The notes under the pieces: generated by a model
What the model saw: the letters and a program-made list of their open reading frames with translations, nothing else
What the model was told of the DNA's origin: nothing
The model's database searches: none
DNA from: Methyloversatilis sp. RAC08
Lineage (GTDB): Bacteria; Pseudomonadota; Gammaproteobacteria; Burkholderiales; Rhodocyclaceae
Assembly: GCF_001713355.1 (NCBI RefSeq)
Contig: NZ_CP016448.1
Location: 2,046,001-2,110,000 of the forward strand
DNA length: 64,000 nt
Direction of reading: 5' to 3'
Part shown: positions 26,289 through 36,928 of the stretch, in pieces
Position numbering within the stretch: the stretch's first letter is position 1
Layout of the letters: each line of letters opens with the position of its first letter
Translations under genes and position numbers: made by a program

Positions 26289-26708
26289 ATGAAAATCCTT
26301 GCAAGACTGTTCCTGCTCATCGCGCTGGCACTGGGCGCCATCGCACCACCGGCCATCGCGGGCGACACCGACCCGCTCTTCATCAATCTCACGACAGATG
26401 ATCAGCACCGCGCGAACATGGGCATTTCGTTCGGCAAGAACCAGCTCGAGCGCGGCCATCCGCTGACCATCTTCCTGAACGACAAGGGGGTACTGATCGG
26501 CGCGAAGGCGAACGCAGCGAAGTATGCCGACCACCAGAAGACCCTGACCGATCTGATCGCCCGGGGCGCAAGCGTGCTGATCTGCCCGATGTGCATGAAG
26601 CACTACGGTGTCACGGAGGGCGATCTGGTGCCCGGGGTCAGGGTCGGAAATCCGGACCTGACCGGCGCCGCCCTGTTCAGGGACAACACGAAGACGCTGA
26701 CCTGGTAG
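26289..26708 (+). CDS. Exported DsrE/DsrF-like protein
   Basis: A 139-residue protein with a signal peptide (about 1-25, ending PPAIAGD) and a DsrE-like domain: LFINLTTDDQHRANMGISFG, FLNDKGVLIGAK, then the cysteine motif ICPMCMKHYGV. DsrE-type proteins act in sulfur relay or bind small redox groups; an exported form with CPMC may have a periplasmic thiol role. The ATG at 26289 follows a weak ribosome site. Confidence 0.8.
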   Translation: MKILARLFLLIALALGAIAPPAIAGDTDPLFINLTTDDQHRANMGISFGKNQLERGHPLTIFLNDKGVLIGAKANAAKYADHQKTLTDLIARGASVLICPMCMKHYGVTEGDLVPGVRVGNPDLTGAALFRDNTKTLTW

Positions 26709-26915
26709 CGGAAACCGGTTTGTCTTTCCGGATAAGCGCTGCATGGACCTTGTCGCAGCGCTGCCGCCCCGGATACCGAAGCGCTTGACGATCACCGTCC
26801 GCATCGGCTCCGGGCGGGCGTCATGCGGTACATTCCAGTAGCCGGCTCCCGACCACCTGCCGGCTTTTCCGGCTGCACGGTCGCCGGGCGGCGCGATCCG
26901 CCGCGTGCTGCATTC

Positions 26916-27395
26916 ATGAACCCGGTACTTTGCATGAACGACGTCGACTGGACTTCGCCACGTTGTGGCAGGGTGGCCTACACGTACGCGCAGTTCGCGG
27001 CGGCCAAGTCATGGTTCTTCGCGAGGTGGTCGGACTGGGCGTCGGATCGCGGGCTCGTTGCGCCGCCGGACCTGTCCGGCTCCTGCAAGTACGCCTCGCT
27101 GTACATGCAGTCGATCTTCGGTGGCGCGATCCGCGGCCACTTCGAACACCAGTACAACTTCATCGACGGGCGGCTGGTCGATCTGAGCCATGACGCGCTG
27201 GATGTCGGCCGCATGCATCACCCCTATCTGCACGAGCCGGACTACTTCAGTGTTCCGGAGCTCCAGGCGGCGCTGGTCAGCTGTCAGCCGCGGGCTGAAC
27301 GCTGGGCACATGAATTCATCGAACACAGCGAGGCCGCGCTGGCCGATGAGCGGGCAATCCGGGACGCAGGCGCGCTTCGCCCGACGGGCCCCTGA
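26916..27395 (+). CDS. Unknown protein, papain/transglutaminase-like residue pattern
   Basis: A protein of about 159 residues. The conserved-looking core begins at MNDVDWTSPRCGRVAYTYAQ (an ATG at 26934 is also possible, and the frame is open from 26823). GSCKYASLYMQSIFGG, GHFEHQYN and GRLVDLSHD give a Cys...His...Asp order as in transglutaminase or NlpC-like enzymes; this is an inference from spacing only. No ribosome site decides the start. Confidence 0.5.
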   Translation: MNPVLCMNDVDWTSPRCGRVAYTYAQFAAAKSWFFARWSDWASDRGLVAPPDLSGSCKYASLYMQSIFGGAIRGHFEHQYNFIDGRLVDLSHDALDVGRMHHPYLHEPDYFSVPELQAALVSCQPRAERWAHEFIEHSEAALADERAIRDAGALRPTGP

Positions 27396-27510
27396 CGTCA
27401 AGCCACGGCGTCCCGTATCATGCGCGGCCGATGGCGCCGCTCGCCCGGTGCCGATCCATGAATGCGGGACGCGCGAGCGATAATCGGGCGTTCAAGAACG
27501 GGAGTGGTCG

Positions 27511-27837
27511 ATGAGCTACAGTTACCCAGCCGAAAAGTTTTCCTCCGCGCTTCAGGCACTGATGGTGCCGCATCCGGACGGTGAGCACGAAGCACTGGGG
27601 CGTGCCTTCCTCGAATGCCGGCTCGGCCTGCACCGGATGAACCGCGCCAAGCTGCCGGATGACATCCGCACCGGCATCCACCAGCTCGAGTGCTTCATGG
27701 ATACCACCGGTTTCGTCGATGCCGACGGCGAAGGCGCTTGGGTGCACATGCTGAAAAGCCGCAGCGCGGACGACCGGGCCGAAGTGCAACGACTCATCGA
27801 CATGCTCGCGCAGTGGTTCGCCAGCCAGGAGCCCTGA
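27511..27837 (+). CDS. Conserved small protein of unknown function
   Basis: A 108-residue soluble, helical, acidic protein (EALGRAFLECRLGLHRMN, LPDDIRTGIHQLECFMDTTG). GGGAG ten bases upstream supports the ATG. No family is recognised. It precedes two small membrane-protein genes in the same direction. Confidence 0.6.
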   Translation: MSYSYPAEKFSSALQALMVPHPDGEHEALGRAFLECRLGLHRMNRAKLPDDIRTGIHQLECFMDTTGFVDADGEGAWVHMLKSRSADDRAEVQRLIDMLAQWFASQEP

Positions 27838-27877
27838 CCATGCGGGGGTCGGCCTCCATCCGCCGTCTCGGCTAGCC

Positions 27878-28138
27878 ATGACGGACCCGAAGCAGGCGCG
27901 GCCGACGCGACTTTTCTCGCGCGGGGTCGTGCTCGCGCTGGCCGCGTCCGCGCTGTTCTTCCGGGTCTGGTACGCGCGCTATCTCGATGTCGACTTCAAC
28001 GATCTGGGCCGCCATTACGACGCAGAGGCGCAGGTCGTCACGACGGATTCGGCTTTTGTATGGGGCCTGCCCGCCGTCGGATGCCTGCTGGTCGCACTCA
28101 TGCTGATCGGCCACCGGCTTTGGCGTCGGCGCGGCTGA
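27878..28138 (+). CDS. Small two-helix membrane protein
   Basis: An 86-residue protein with helices at about 14-32 and 63-80 and a DFNDLGRHYDAEAQVVTTDS loop between them that would face the periplasm. It lies ten bases before a second membrane-protein gene, so the two are probably co-expressed. Function is unknown. Confidence 0.6.
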   Translation: MTDPKQARPTRLFSRGVVLALAASALFFRVWYARYLDVDFNDLGRHYDAEAQVVTTDSAFVWGLPAVGCLLVALMLIGHRLWRRRG

Positions 28139-28147
28139 TGCATCGCG

Positions 28148-28783
28148 ATGTTCCAGATCCAGACGCGCGGTGACCTGATCTACTACCTGGTGCTGTGCAC
28201 GCTGGTCACGGCCATGGGGGTGCTGTTTCTGGTATTCCCGCCGGTACCGCTGCCGGCGGATCCGGCGGCCTACGAACAACGCGCCGGTGCGCTGGAGGCG
28301 GTCACCCAGCGGCATGCCGGCCACAAGAGCGCGTGGGTCCGGTTCCGCATCGCGAATGATCCGACGATCTACGAAAGCCGCGCGCCCCGCATCCTTGAAA
28401 GCGCGCTGACATGGGTCGAGCGGCAGACTGCCGTGTCGTTCTTCGTGCCGCGCATGCCTGCGGGATCAGACAGCCGGGACGATCCGCAGACGGTCTACGG
28501 ACTGCTCGCCGGAGGCGTGCAGACGCGTACGCTGGAGGCCGATATCGCCTTCGTGAATGCCGGCGCGACGCGCTGGGGCGCCGGGCTCGCACTGGGCATC
28601 GGCGTCTGTGGTTATCTGGCCGCGTTCTTCGCCTGGCGACGGATGCGCCTGCAGGACGAGGCGATGCAATCGCTCGGACAGGCGCCACGTGCGCGCCGCG
28701 CGCGGGCGAAGCCACGCGCCCCAGCGCGGCGCAGGCGCGCCAGGCTTGCTGCCAGTCGCCGTGACGGCGACCATGCGGGCTGA
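28148..28783 (+). CDS. Two-helix membrane protein with basic tail
   Basis: A 211-residue protein. One helix lies near the N-terminus (LIYYLVLCTLVTAMGVLFLV), followed by an about 105-residue soluble loop and a second helix (about 138-160). A very basic Arg/Ala-rich C-terminal tail (RARRARAKPRAPARRRRA) probably sits in the cytoplasm. No family is recognised. Confidence 0.6.
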   Translation: MFQIQTRGDLIYYLVLCTLVTAMGVLFLVFPPVPLPADPAAYEQRAGALEAVTQRHAGHKSAWVRFRIANDPTIYESRAPRILESALTWVERQTAVSFFVPRMPAGSDSRDDPQTVYGLLAGGVQTRTLEADIAFVNAGATRWGAGLALGIGVCGYLAAFFAWRRMRLQDEAMQSLGQAPRARRARAKPRAPARRRRARLAASRRDGDHAG

Positions 28784-28806
28784 CATCCGCAACGGCAGGA
28801 CATCCC

Positions 28807-29244
28807 ATGAAGCGACCCACCCTGAAGACGCGGCTGACCGGTGCCGCGCTGATCGTGTTCGGTGCCGGCACCACGCTGGTCGCGCAGGCGCTGACCGAGG
28901 CGTTGAACCCTACGCAGAACGACTCACCGCAGCGCGTCGAACATCGGCGGACCGACCTGAGCGGCGCGCCCGGCATGGAAGTGATTGCTTCGACGGCCGA
29001 ATACCGGCCGGGCGATCGCATCGATCTGCATCTGCACCACGGCGTCGAGGCGGTCTACGTGGTGCAGGGGGCGACCGTACAGGCACCCGGCAAGCCGGCG
29101 ATGACGCTGCAGACCGGTGCGGCGGCGATGAATCTGCGCGAGGTGAAGCATGCCGGCTTCACCGTGGTCGGCGACGTGTCGCTCAAGCTGTTCACGGTGC
29201 ATGTCGTCGACAAGGGTCGGCCCTTGTACGACTACGCGCATTGA
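28807..29244 (+). CDS. Exported cupin-domain protein
   Basis: A 145-residue protein with a signal peptide or anchor (about 9-30). The cupin barrel has PGDRIDLHLHHGVEAVYVVQ, which supplies the usual metal-binding histidines and a Glu-like position, and ends VSLKLFTVHVVDKGRPL. Cupins in the periplasm vary in role; the substrate is unknown. GGCAGGA lies six bases upstream of the ATG. A hairpin terminator shared with the convergent carbonic anhydrase gene follows. Confidence 0.8.
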   Translation: MKRPTLKTRLTGAALIVFGAGTTLVAQALTEALNPTQNDSPQRVEHRRTDLSGAPGMEVIASTAEYRPGDRIDLHLHHGVEAVYVVQGATVQAPGKPAMTLQTGAAAMNLREVKHAGFTVVGDVSLKLFTVHVVDKGRPLYDYAH

Positions 29245-29271
29245 ACCGGTTGCAGGCGGGCTGAAAGGAAA

Positions 29272-29295
29272 ACGGCCGGGCAGTTGCCCGGCCGT
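29272..29295 (-). terminator. Hairpin terminator between convergent genes
   Basis: ACGGCCGGGCA and TGCCCGGCCGT form a perfect 11-base stem with a two-base loop. On the minus strand it is followed by TTTCCTTTC, so it suits termination of the carbonic anhydrase gene; it may also stop the cupin transcript. Confidence 0.65.
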
Positions 29296-29305
29296 ATGCG
29301 TGCAA

Positions 29306-30025
29306 TCAGGAGAAGAACTCGACCCGACCGTCATCGAGGTTGTAGCGACCTGCGACCACCTTCACTTTGCCGCTCTTCACCAGCTCGGCAATGATCGGGC
29401 TTTCGGTTGCGATCTTGTGCGCGGTGCGCACTGCGCTTTCGTGGATCGCGTTGTCGACGAAATCACCCGGCTTGCCGGCGACTGCCTCGGCGGCCGGCAC
29501 GATGGCTTGCACCATCGGACCGATCGAAGCGGGGAACTTCGTTTGCTTCTCGACCACTTCGCAGGCGGCCACGACGGCGCCGCAGCGCTGATGGCCGAGC
29601 ACGACGATCAGTGGCACGCCAAGCACGCCGGAGCCGTACTCGATGGTGCCCATGGTCGCGGTGTCGGCCATGTTGCCGGCGTTGCGCGCCACGAACAGTT
29701 CGCCGACGCCGACGCCGCCGAACAGCAGTTCGGGCGGCACGCGGCTGTCGGCGCACGACACGATGGTGGCCCATGGTGCCTGGCCCTTGGCGACCTGGGA
29801 ACGCTGGGTTTTCAGTTCAGCGGCACACACCTGCGGTTCGTCTAGATACTTCTGGTTGCCGGCCTTGAGCTTGGCCAGGGCTTCGTCAGCCGTCAGCGAC
29901 GTGGTCGGACCGGACGCGGCGAATGCCTGCGGTACCGACAACCCGATGCCGGCCGCCATGCCGGCGGCTGCGAACTTCAAAAACCCGCGCCTGGCTCCAT
30001 TCTTCTCATCACATACCTTGCACAT
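29306..30025 (-). CDS. Beta-class carbonic anhydrase with Tat signal
   Basis: A 239-residue enzyme that interconverts CO2 and bicarbonate. A twin-arginine signal (ARRGFLKFAAAG, Arg12-Arg13) indicates folded export. The zinc site is complete: Cys91, Asp93 and Arg95 in SCADSR, and His145 and Cys148 in GHQRCG. AGGAG lies eight bases upstream of the ATG. The upstream region is unusually AT-rich and should contain the promoter. Confidence 0.92.
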   Translation of the reverse strand: MCKVCDEKNGARRGFLKFAAAGMAAGIGLSVPQAFAASGPTTSLTADEALAKLKAGNQKYLDEPQVCAAELKTQRSQVAKGQAPWATIVSCADSRVPPELLFGGVGVGELFVARNAGNMADTATMGTIEYGSGVLGVPLIVVLGHQRCGAVVAACEVVEKQTKFPASIGPMVQAIVPAAEAVAGKPGDFVDNAIHESAVRTAHKIATESPIIAELVKSGKVKVVAGRYNLDDGRVEFFS

Positions 30026-30435
30026 TTATAGTCTCCTGTAGTTTTTTGGCCCCGTGTGCGGCGCCATGTGGACAGCGCCAGCCAGCAAAATTTTAATATA
30101 AGAAGAACTGATGCTTAAATAAGAACTATTTATGAAAACCGAAATGGTGCTTACTGCACTACTGATGTGCGCGGCAATGAATTGACGCATGGGGTCCGTT
30201 CGATCTTGCGGGCTTGGCAAACCAGCGAGGCAGCACGAGAATGCCCGGCCAGCGTGCGCACCGGCACGCAGGCAACTCCGCGCGCGTGCCGGTGTCTGCA
30301 TCCGCGCAGAGGGTTTTCGCGTAGTCAGGCGGTGGGGTACGGTGGGGTTCTGCAGGCGCCCACGCTGAAGATTGCCAATCGTTCGTGCCGGAACCACCCG
30401 GTCGGGCGCACAAGACATGTTCCGGAGGAAGTGCC
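30026..30435. other. Divergent gene-free region with AT-rich patch
   Basis: These 410 bases separate the carbonic anhydrase gene from the next exported-protein gene. The patch 30087-30145 (AAAATTTTAATATAAG and TTAAATAAG) is far more AT-rich than its surroundings and probably holds promoter elements. A 17-codon frame at 30132-30185 starts like a signal peptide but stops at once; I do not call it a gene. Confidence 0.45.
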
Positions 30436-30879
30436 GTGCTGCAAAAATCCGCTGTGTTGAAGAAATCGCTGTTCGCGCTGATGACCGCATGGGCGCTTGC
30501 AGCACAGCCCGTCGCCGCACAGGGCGCGCCCAAGCTGGACGACGAGGCCCTGTCGGCGAGGCTCATCGGTACCTGGATCAATCCGCCGGACAGTCCCGAC
30601 TACGAGAACTTCGCCAGCAGCGAAACCTACAACGCCGACGGGAGCTATGAGTACCGGGAGTACGACGACAACGAGTGCCGCATCGTGTCGGCCTTGCTGA
30701 AGTCGCGCTGGCACGTGTGGAACGGCGTCATCATCACCGAGTACGACGGCGGCAAGGCGCTCAGCGACCAGGTCGTGTCGATGGAGGCAGAGCGAATGGT
30801 GCTGCGTTCGGTCGATGACGGGGTGACCGCCTATCGCAACCGTTCGACGCGCTGCGCGCCGACCACTGCAAAGAAGTGA
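30436..30879 (+). CDS. Exported lipocalin-like small protein
   Basis: A 147-residue protein starting at GTG, with GGAGG at 30424-30428. The signal peptide ends near PVAAQGAP. The mature part, with LIGTWINPPDSPDYENFASS, YNADGSYEYREYDD and SRWHVWNGVIITEYDGG, looks like a small calycin/lipocalin-type barrel. Function is unknown. It ends 15 bases from the convergent GntR gene. Confidence 0.65.
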   Translation: MLQKSAVLKKSLFALMTAWALAAQPVAAQGAPKLDDEALSARLIGTWINPPDSPDYENFASSETYNADGSYEYREYDDNECRIVSALLKSRWHVWNGVIITEYDGGKALSDQVVSMEAERMVLRSVDDGVTAYRNRSTRCAPTTAKK

Positions 30880-30894
30880 GCGGGCGCTGAAGGC

Positions 30895-31560
30895 TCAGCC
30901 GCCGAGTGCCCGGCGGCTGCTTTCGATGTGCAGCTGCATGGTCGCGCGCGCCGCTTCGGCATCGTGCGCGCGCAGTGCGGCCATCAGCATGCGGTGCTCT
31001 TCGAGCGAGGCCACCAGACGGCCTTCGAGATAGAGCGAGTCGTGGCGCTGCAGCTTCAGCACGGCACGCAGCTCGTCGATCATCTGCGCCATGCGCCGGT
31101 TGCCGGCGATGTGGTGGATCAGCAGGTGAAAACGCTGGTTGGCGTCGAAGAAGCGGTCGATGTCGCGCGCCGCGGCACTGTCTTCCAGCGCCTGATGCAG
31201 CGTGGCCAGCTCCGCGAGGTCGGCATCCGACGCCCGGCGGGCCGCGCCGGCGGCACATTCGCCTTCCAGCAGCGCCATGATCGGATAGATTTCCTCCAGA
31301 TCACCGCCGCTGATCTGCGCGACATAGCAGCCGCGGCGTGGCTTGAGCACCACCATCCCCTCGGTCGCCAGCACTTTCAGCGCCTCGCGCAGCGGCGTGC
31401 GTGAAATGCCGTACTGCGTCGCCAGTGCCTGCTCGTCTATCCATTCGCCAGGCGCCATGGCATGACTCTGGATCAGGCGACGCAGGCGGTCGGCCACTTC
31501 TATATAGAGGGCGCGCGGGGCGATGCTGTCGGCGCTGCGGTTCAGGGTTTCGCTGTTCAT
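30895..31560 (-). CDS. GntR family (FCD domain) transcriptional regulator
   Basis: A 221-residue regulator. The N-terminal winged helix-turn-helix (about 15-80) has the EQALATQYGISRTPLREALK recognition region; the C-terminal FCD ligand domain (about 90-215) has histidines in FHLLIHHIAGN and EEHRMLMAAL that would bind a metal/ligand. It is divergent from the mutase operon 149 bases away, so it probably regulates propionyl-CoA catabolism; the ligand is unknown. The start at 31560 (MNSETLN) is preferred to the longer frame at 31599. Confidence 0.88.
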   Translation of the reverse strand: MNSETLNRSADSIAPRALYIEVADRLRRLIQSHAMAPGEWIDEQALATQYGISRTPLREALKVLATEGMVVLKPRRGCYVAQISGGDLEEIYPIMALLEGECAAGAARRASDADLAELATLHQALEDSAAARDIDRFFDANQRFHLLIHHIAGNRRMAQMIDELRAVLKLQRHDSLYLEGRLVASLEEHRMLMAALRAHDAEAARATMQLHIESSRRALGG

Positions 31561-31610
31561 GGCCGGGCTGTCGTGGCTGCAGTTAACGCACTGCAGCACT
31601 TACTTGCATT

Positions 31611-31620
31611 CATAATTATG
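31611..31620. promoter_or_regulatory. Possible operator palindrome between gntR and the mutase gene
   Basis: CATAATTATG is a perfect 10-base palindrome in an AT-rich patch of the divergent region (31605-31635). It is the best-looking candidate for the GntR binding site or an overlapping promoter. The family's usual TNGT-N3-ACNA form is not evident. Confidence 0.35.
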
Positions 31621-31709
31621 GATAAAGTATTCTCCGCCTTGCGCGTGACTGTCAAGCCGGATCCGGCTTGCCCCGTGCGCGCCTCTCCGAAATACCGAAG
31701 GAATCCAGC

Positions 31710-33863
<2,154 letters not shown>

Positions 33864-33929
33864 TGGATCGGCCTGTGGCAGCGGCTGTTGGAGCGGCGGC
33901 CTTTGGGATCGGCTGTGGGAGCATCGGCC

Positions 33930-34012
33930 TGTGGGAGCGGCGGCCTCGCCGCGATCGTGCCGTGACCATCGTTGTGCGGAGTGCGTATCGCGGCGAGGCC
34001 GCCGCTCCCACA
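33930..34012. repeat. REP-like inverted repeat, copy B (mutase-meaB gap)
   Basis: Arms at 33930-33955 and 33987-34012 are identical to copy A; the loop GACCATCGTTGTGCGGAGTG is shared with copies C and D. Degenerate half-arms (CTGTGGCAGCGGCTGTTGG and others) occupy 33873-33929, suggesting repeated insertions or decay. It lies inside a metabolic operon and runs directly into a hexanucleotide tract. Confidence 0.85.
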
Positions 34013-34073
34013 GCCACAGCCACAGCCACAGCCACAGCCACAGCCACAGCCACAGCCACAGCCACAGCCACAG
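34008..34073. repeat. Hexanucleotide tandem repeat, 11 x CCACAG
   Basis: Eleven perfect CCACAG units begin inside the right arm of the REP copy and end 33 bases before the meaB start. Six-base units keep the reading frame. In the frame of meaB they would encode repeated Gln-Pro, but the frame has no plausible start upstream. Copy number is likely to vary between strains. Confidence 0.95.
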
Positions 34074-34106
34074 CCAGGCGCGCGCAGCCATGATGATGGT
34101 CGCTCC

Positions 34107-35081
34107 ATGACCCCGCCCACCGACGCGTCCCTGATCGATGGCGTGCGTGCCGGCAATCGCCGGGCGCTGGCCAAGACCATCACTTTGATCGAATCGACGC
34201 GCGAGGACCATCAGCAGCGCGCCGGCGAAGTGCTGCGCGCACTGCTGCCGCATACCGGGCAGTCCATCCGCGTCGGCATTTCGGGGGTGCCGGGCGTCGG
34301 CAAGTCGACCTTCATCGAAGCCCTCGGTCTGGCGCTGATCGGCAAGGGCCACAAGGTCGCGGTGCTGGCGATCGATCCGTCGTCGTCGCTGACCGGCGGT
34401 TCCATCCTCGGCGACAAGACGCGCATGGAACATCTGTCGCTGCGCAGCGAAGCCTATATCCGCCCGTCGCCGTCATCCGGCAGCCTGGGCGGGGTGGCCG
34501 CGCGCACGCGCGAGGCGATGCTGGTGTGCGAGGCGGCCGGCTTCGACATCGTCATCGTGGAAACGGTGGGCGTCGGCCAGTCGGAAACCGCGGTCGCCGG
34601 CATGACCGACGTGTTCGTGCTGCTGCAGCTGCCGAATGCCGGAGACGATCTGCAGGCGATCAAGAAGGGCATCGTCGAACTGGCGGACATCGTCGTCTAC
34701 AACAAGTGCGACATCGACGAAACCGCGGCCGAACGCGCCATGCAGCAGATGCGCGGCGCGCTGCACCTGTTGCGTGCGGCATCAGCGGGCTGGACGGTGC
34801 CGGTGCTGAAGGTGTCGGCGCTGCAGCATGCCGGGCTGGAGGCCTTCTGGGCCGACATCCTGCGCTATCGCGACACCATGCAGGCCAGCGGCGCGTGGAC
34901 GGCCCGGCGCAGCCGGCAGGCGCTGGACTGGATGTGGACCCTGGTCGATCAGGGTCTGCGCAGCCGTTTCGAACACCACGCGGCGGTACGCGCCGCGTTG
35001 CCGGACATCCGCGCCGCAGTGGCGGCGGGTACCCTGCCTGCATCGGCGGCTGCACTGCGCCTGCTGCAGGCCATGGACTGA
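34107..35081 (+). CDS. meaB: Methylmalonyl-CoA mutase-associated GTPase MeaB
   Basis: A 324-residue G3E GTPase that protects and loads cobalamin on the mutase. The P-loop is GVPGVGKS (60-67), followed by [17 protein letters not shown] (switch), the ETVGVGQSE Mg-binding region and the YNKCDIDE (NKxD) base-recognition motif. The family's C-terminal dimerisation arm is present. The frame is open far upstream through the CCACAG tract, but [10 protein letters not shown] fits the family start. Its ribosome site is weak. Confidence 0.95.
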   Translation: MTPPTDASLIDGVRAGNRRALAKTITLIESTREDHQQRAGEVLRALLPHTGQSIRVGISGVPGVGKSTFIEALGLALIGKGHKVAVLAIDPSSSLTGGSILGDKTRMEHLSLRSEAYIRPSPSSGSLGGVAARTREAMLVCEAAGFDIVIVETVGVGQSETAVAGMTDVFVLLQLPNAGDDLQAIKKGIVELADIVVYNKCDIDETAAERAMQQMRGALHLLRAASAGWTVPVLKVSALQHAGLEAFWADILRYRDTMQASGAWTARRSRQALDWMWTLVDQGLRSRFEHHAAVRAALPDIRAAVAAGTLPASAAALRLLQAMD

Positions 35082-35100
35082 TTTCAGGGAGAGAACGACG

Positions 35101-36633
<1,533 letters not shown>

Positions 36634-36642
36634 TCGACGCCC

Positions 36643-36726
36643 TGTGGGAGCGGCGGCCCCGCCGCGATCAGTACCGCGACGATCGTTGTGCAGAGTGCGT
36701 ATCGCGGCGAGGCCGCCGCTCCCACA
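36643..36726. repeat. REP-like inverted repeat, copy C (pccB-pccA gap)
   Basis: Arms at 36643-36668 and 36701-36726; the left arm has one mismatch (GGCCCCGCC instead of GGCCTCGCC). The loop resembles copies B and D. Situated ten bases after the pccB stop, it could stabilise the upstream mRNA or lower expression of pccA. Confidence 0.85.
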
Positions 36727-36802
36727 GGGCCGCGCCCCGGGACGCCACGCCGGACTCCCCGTTGCCCGACTTTGTGCCGACTTCCATTTGTGGAGCACTG
36801 AT

Positions 36803-36928
36803 ATGTTCAACAAGATCCTGATCGCAAACTGCGGCGACGCGATGCGCGGCCGCGCAGCGATCCTTTCCACCCGTGTCATGCGCGCAGCGCATGAGCGCGA
36901 TCTCGCCGCGGAGACAAGCCGTGTTTAA
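36803..36928 (+). other. 41-codon ORF that duplicates the start of pccA
   Basis: The frame starts ATG at 36803 and begins MFNKILIANCGD, almost identical to the pccA start (FKKILIANRGE). About 37 bases (36803-36839) match 36921-36957 with few differences. After that it diverges and ends at 36926-36928, overlapping the pccA start codon. It may be a relic of a tandem duplication or a coupled leader peptide. Confidence 0.6.

Noticed and set aside
30132-30185. 17-codon frame starting MKTEMVLTALLM
   Set aside because: Looks like the start of a signal peptide but ends at once; no ribosome site, no homologue known to me.
34008-34073. CRISPR-like array
   Set aside because: A pure six-base tandem repeat without spacers; no cas genes nearby.
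33972-34106. 45-residue N-terminal extension of MeaB with Gln-Pro repeats
   Set aside because: It would be translated from the REP arm and hexamer tract; family start and length fit the ATG at 34107.
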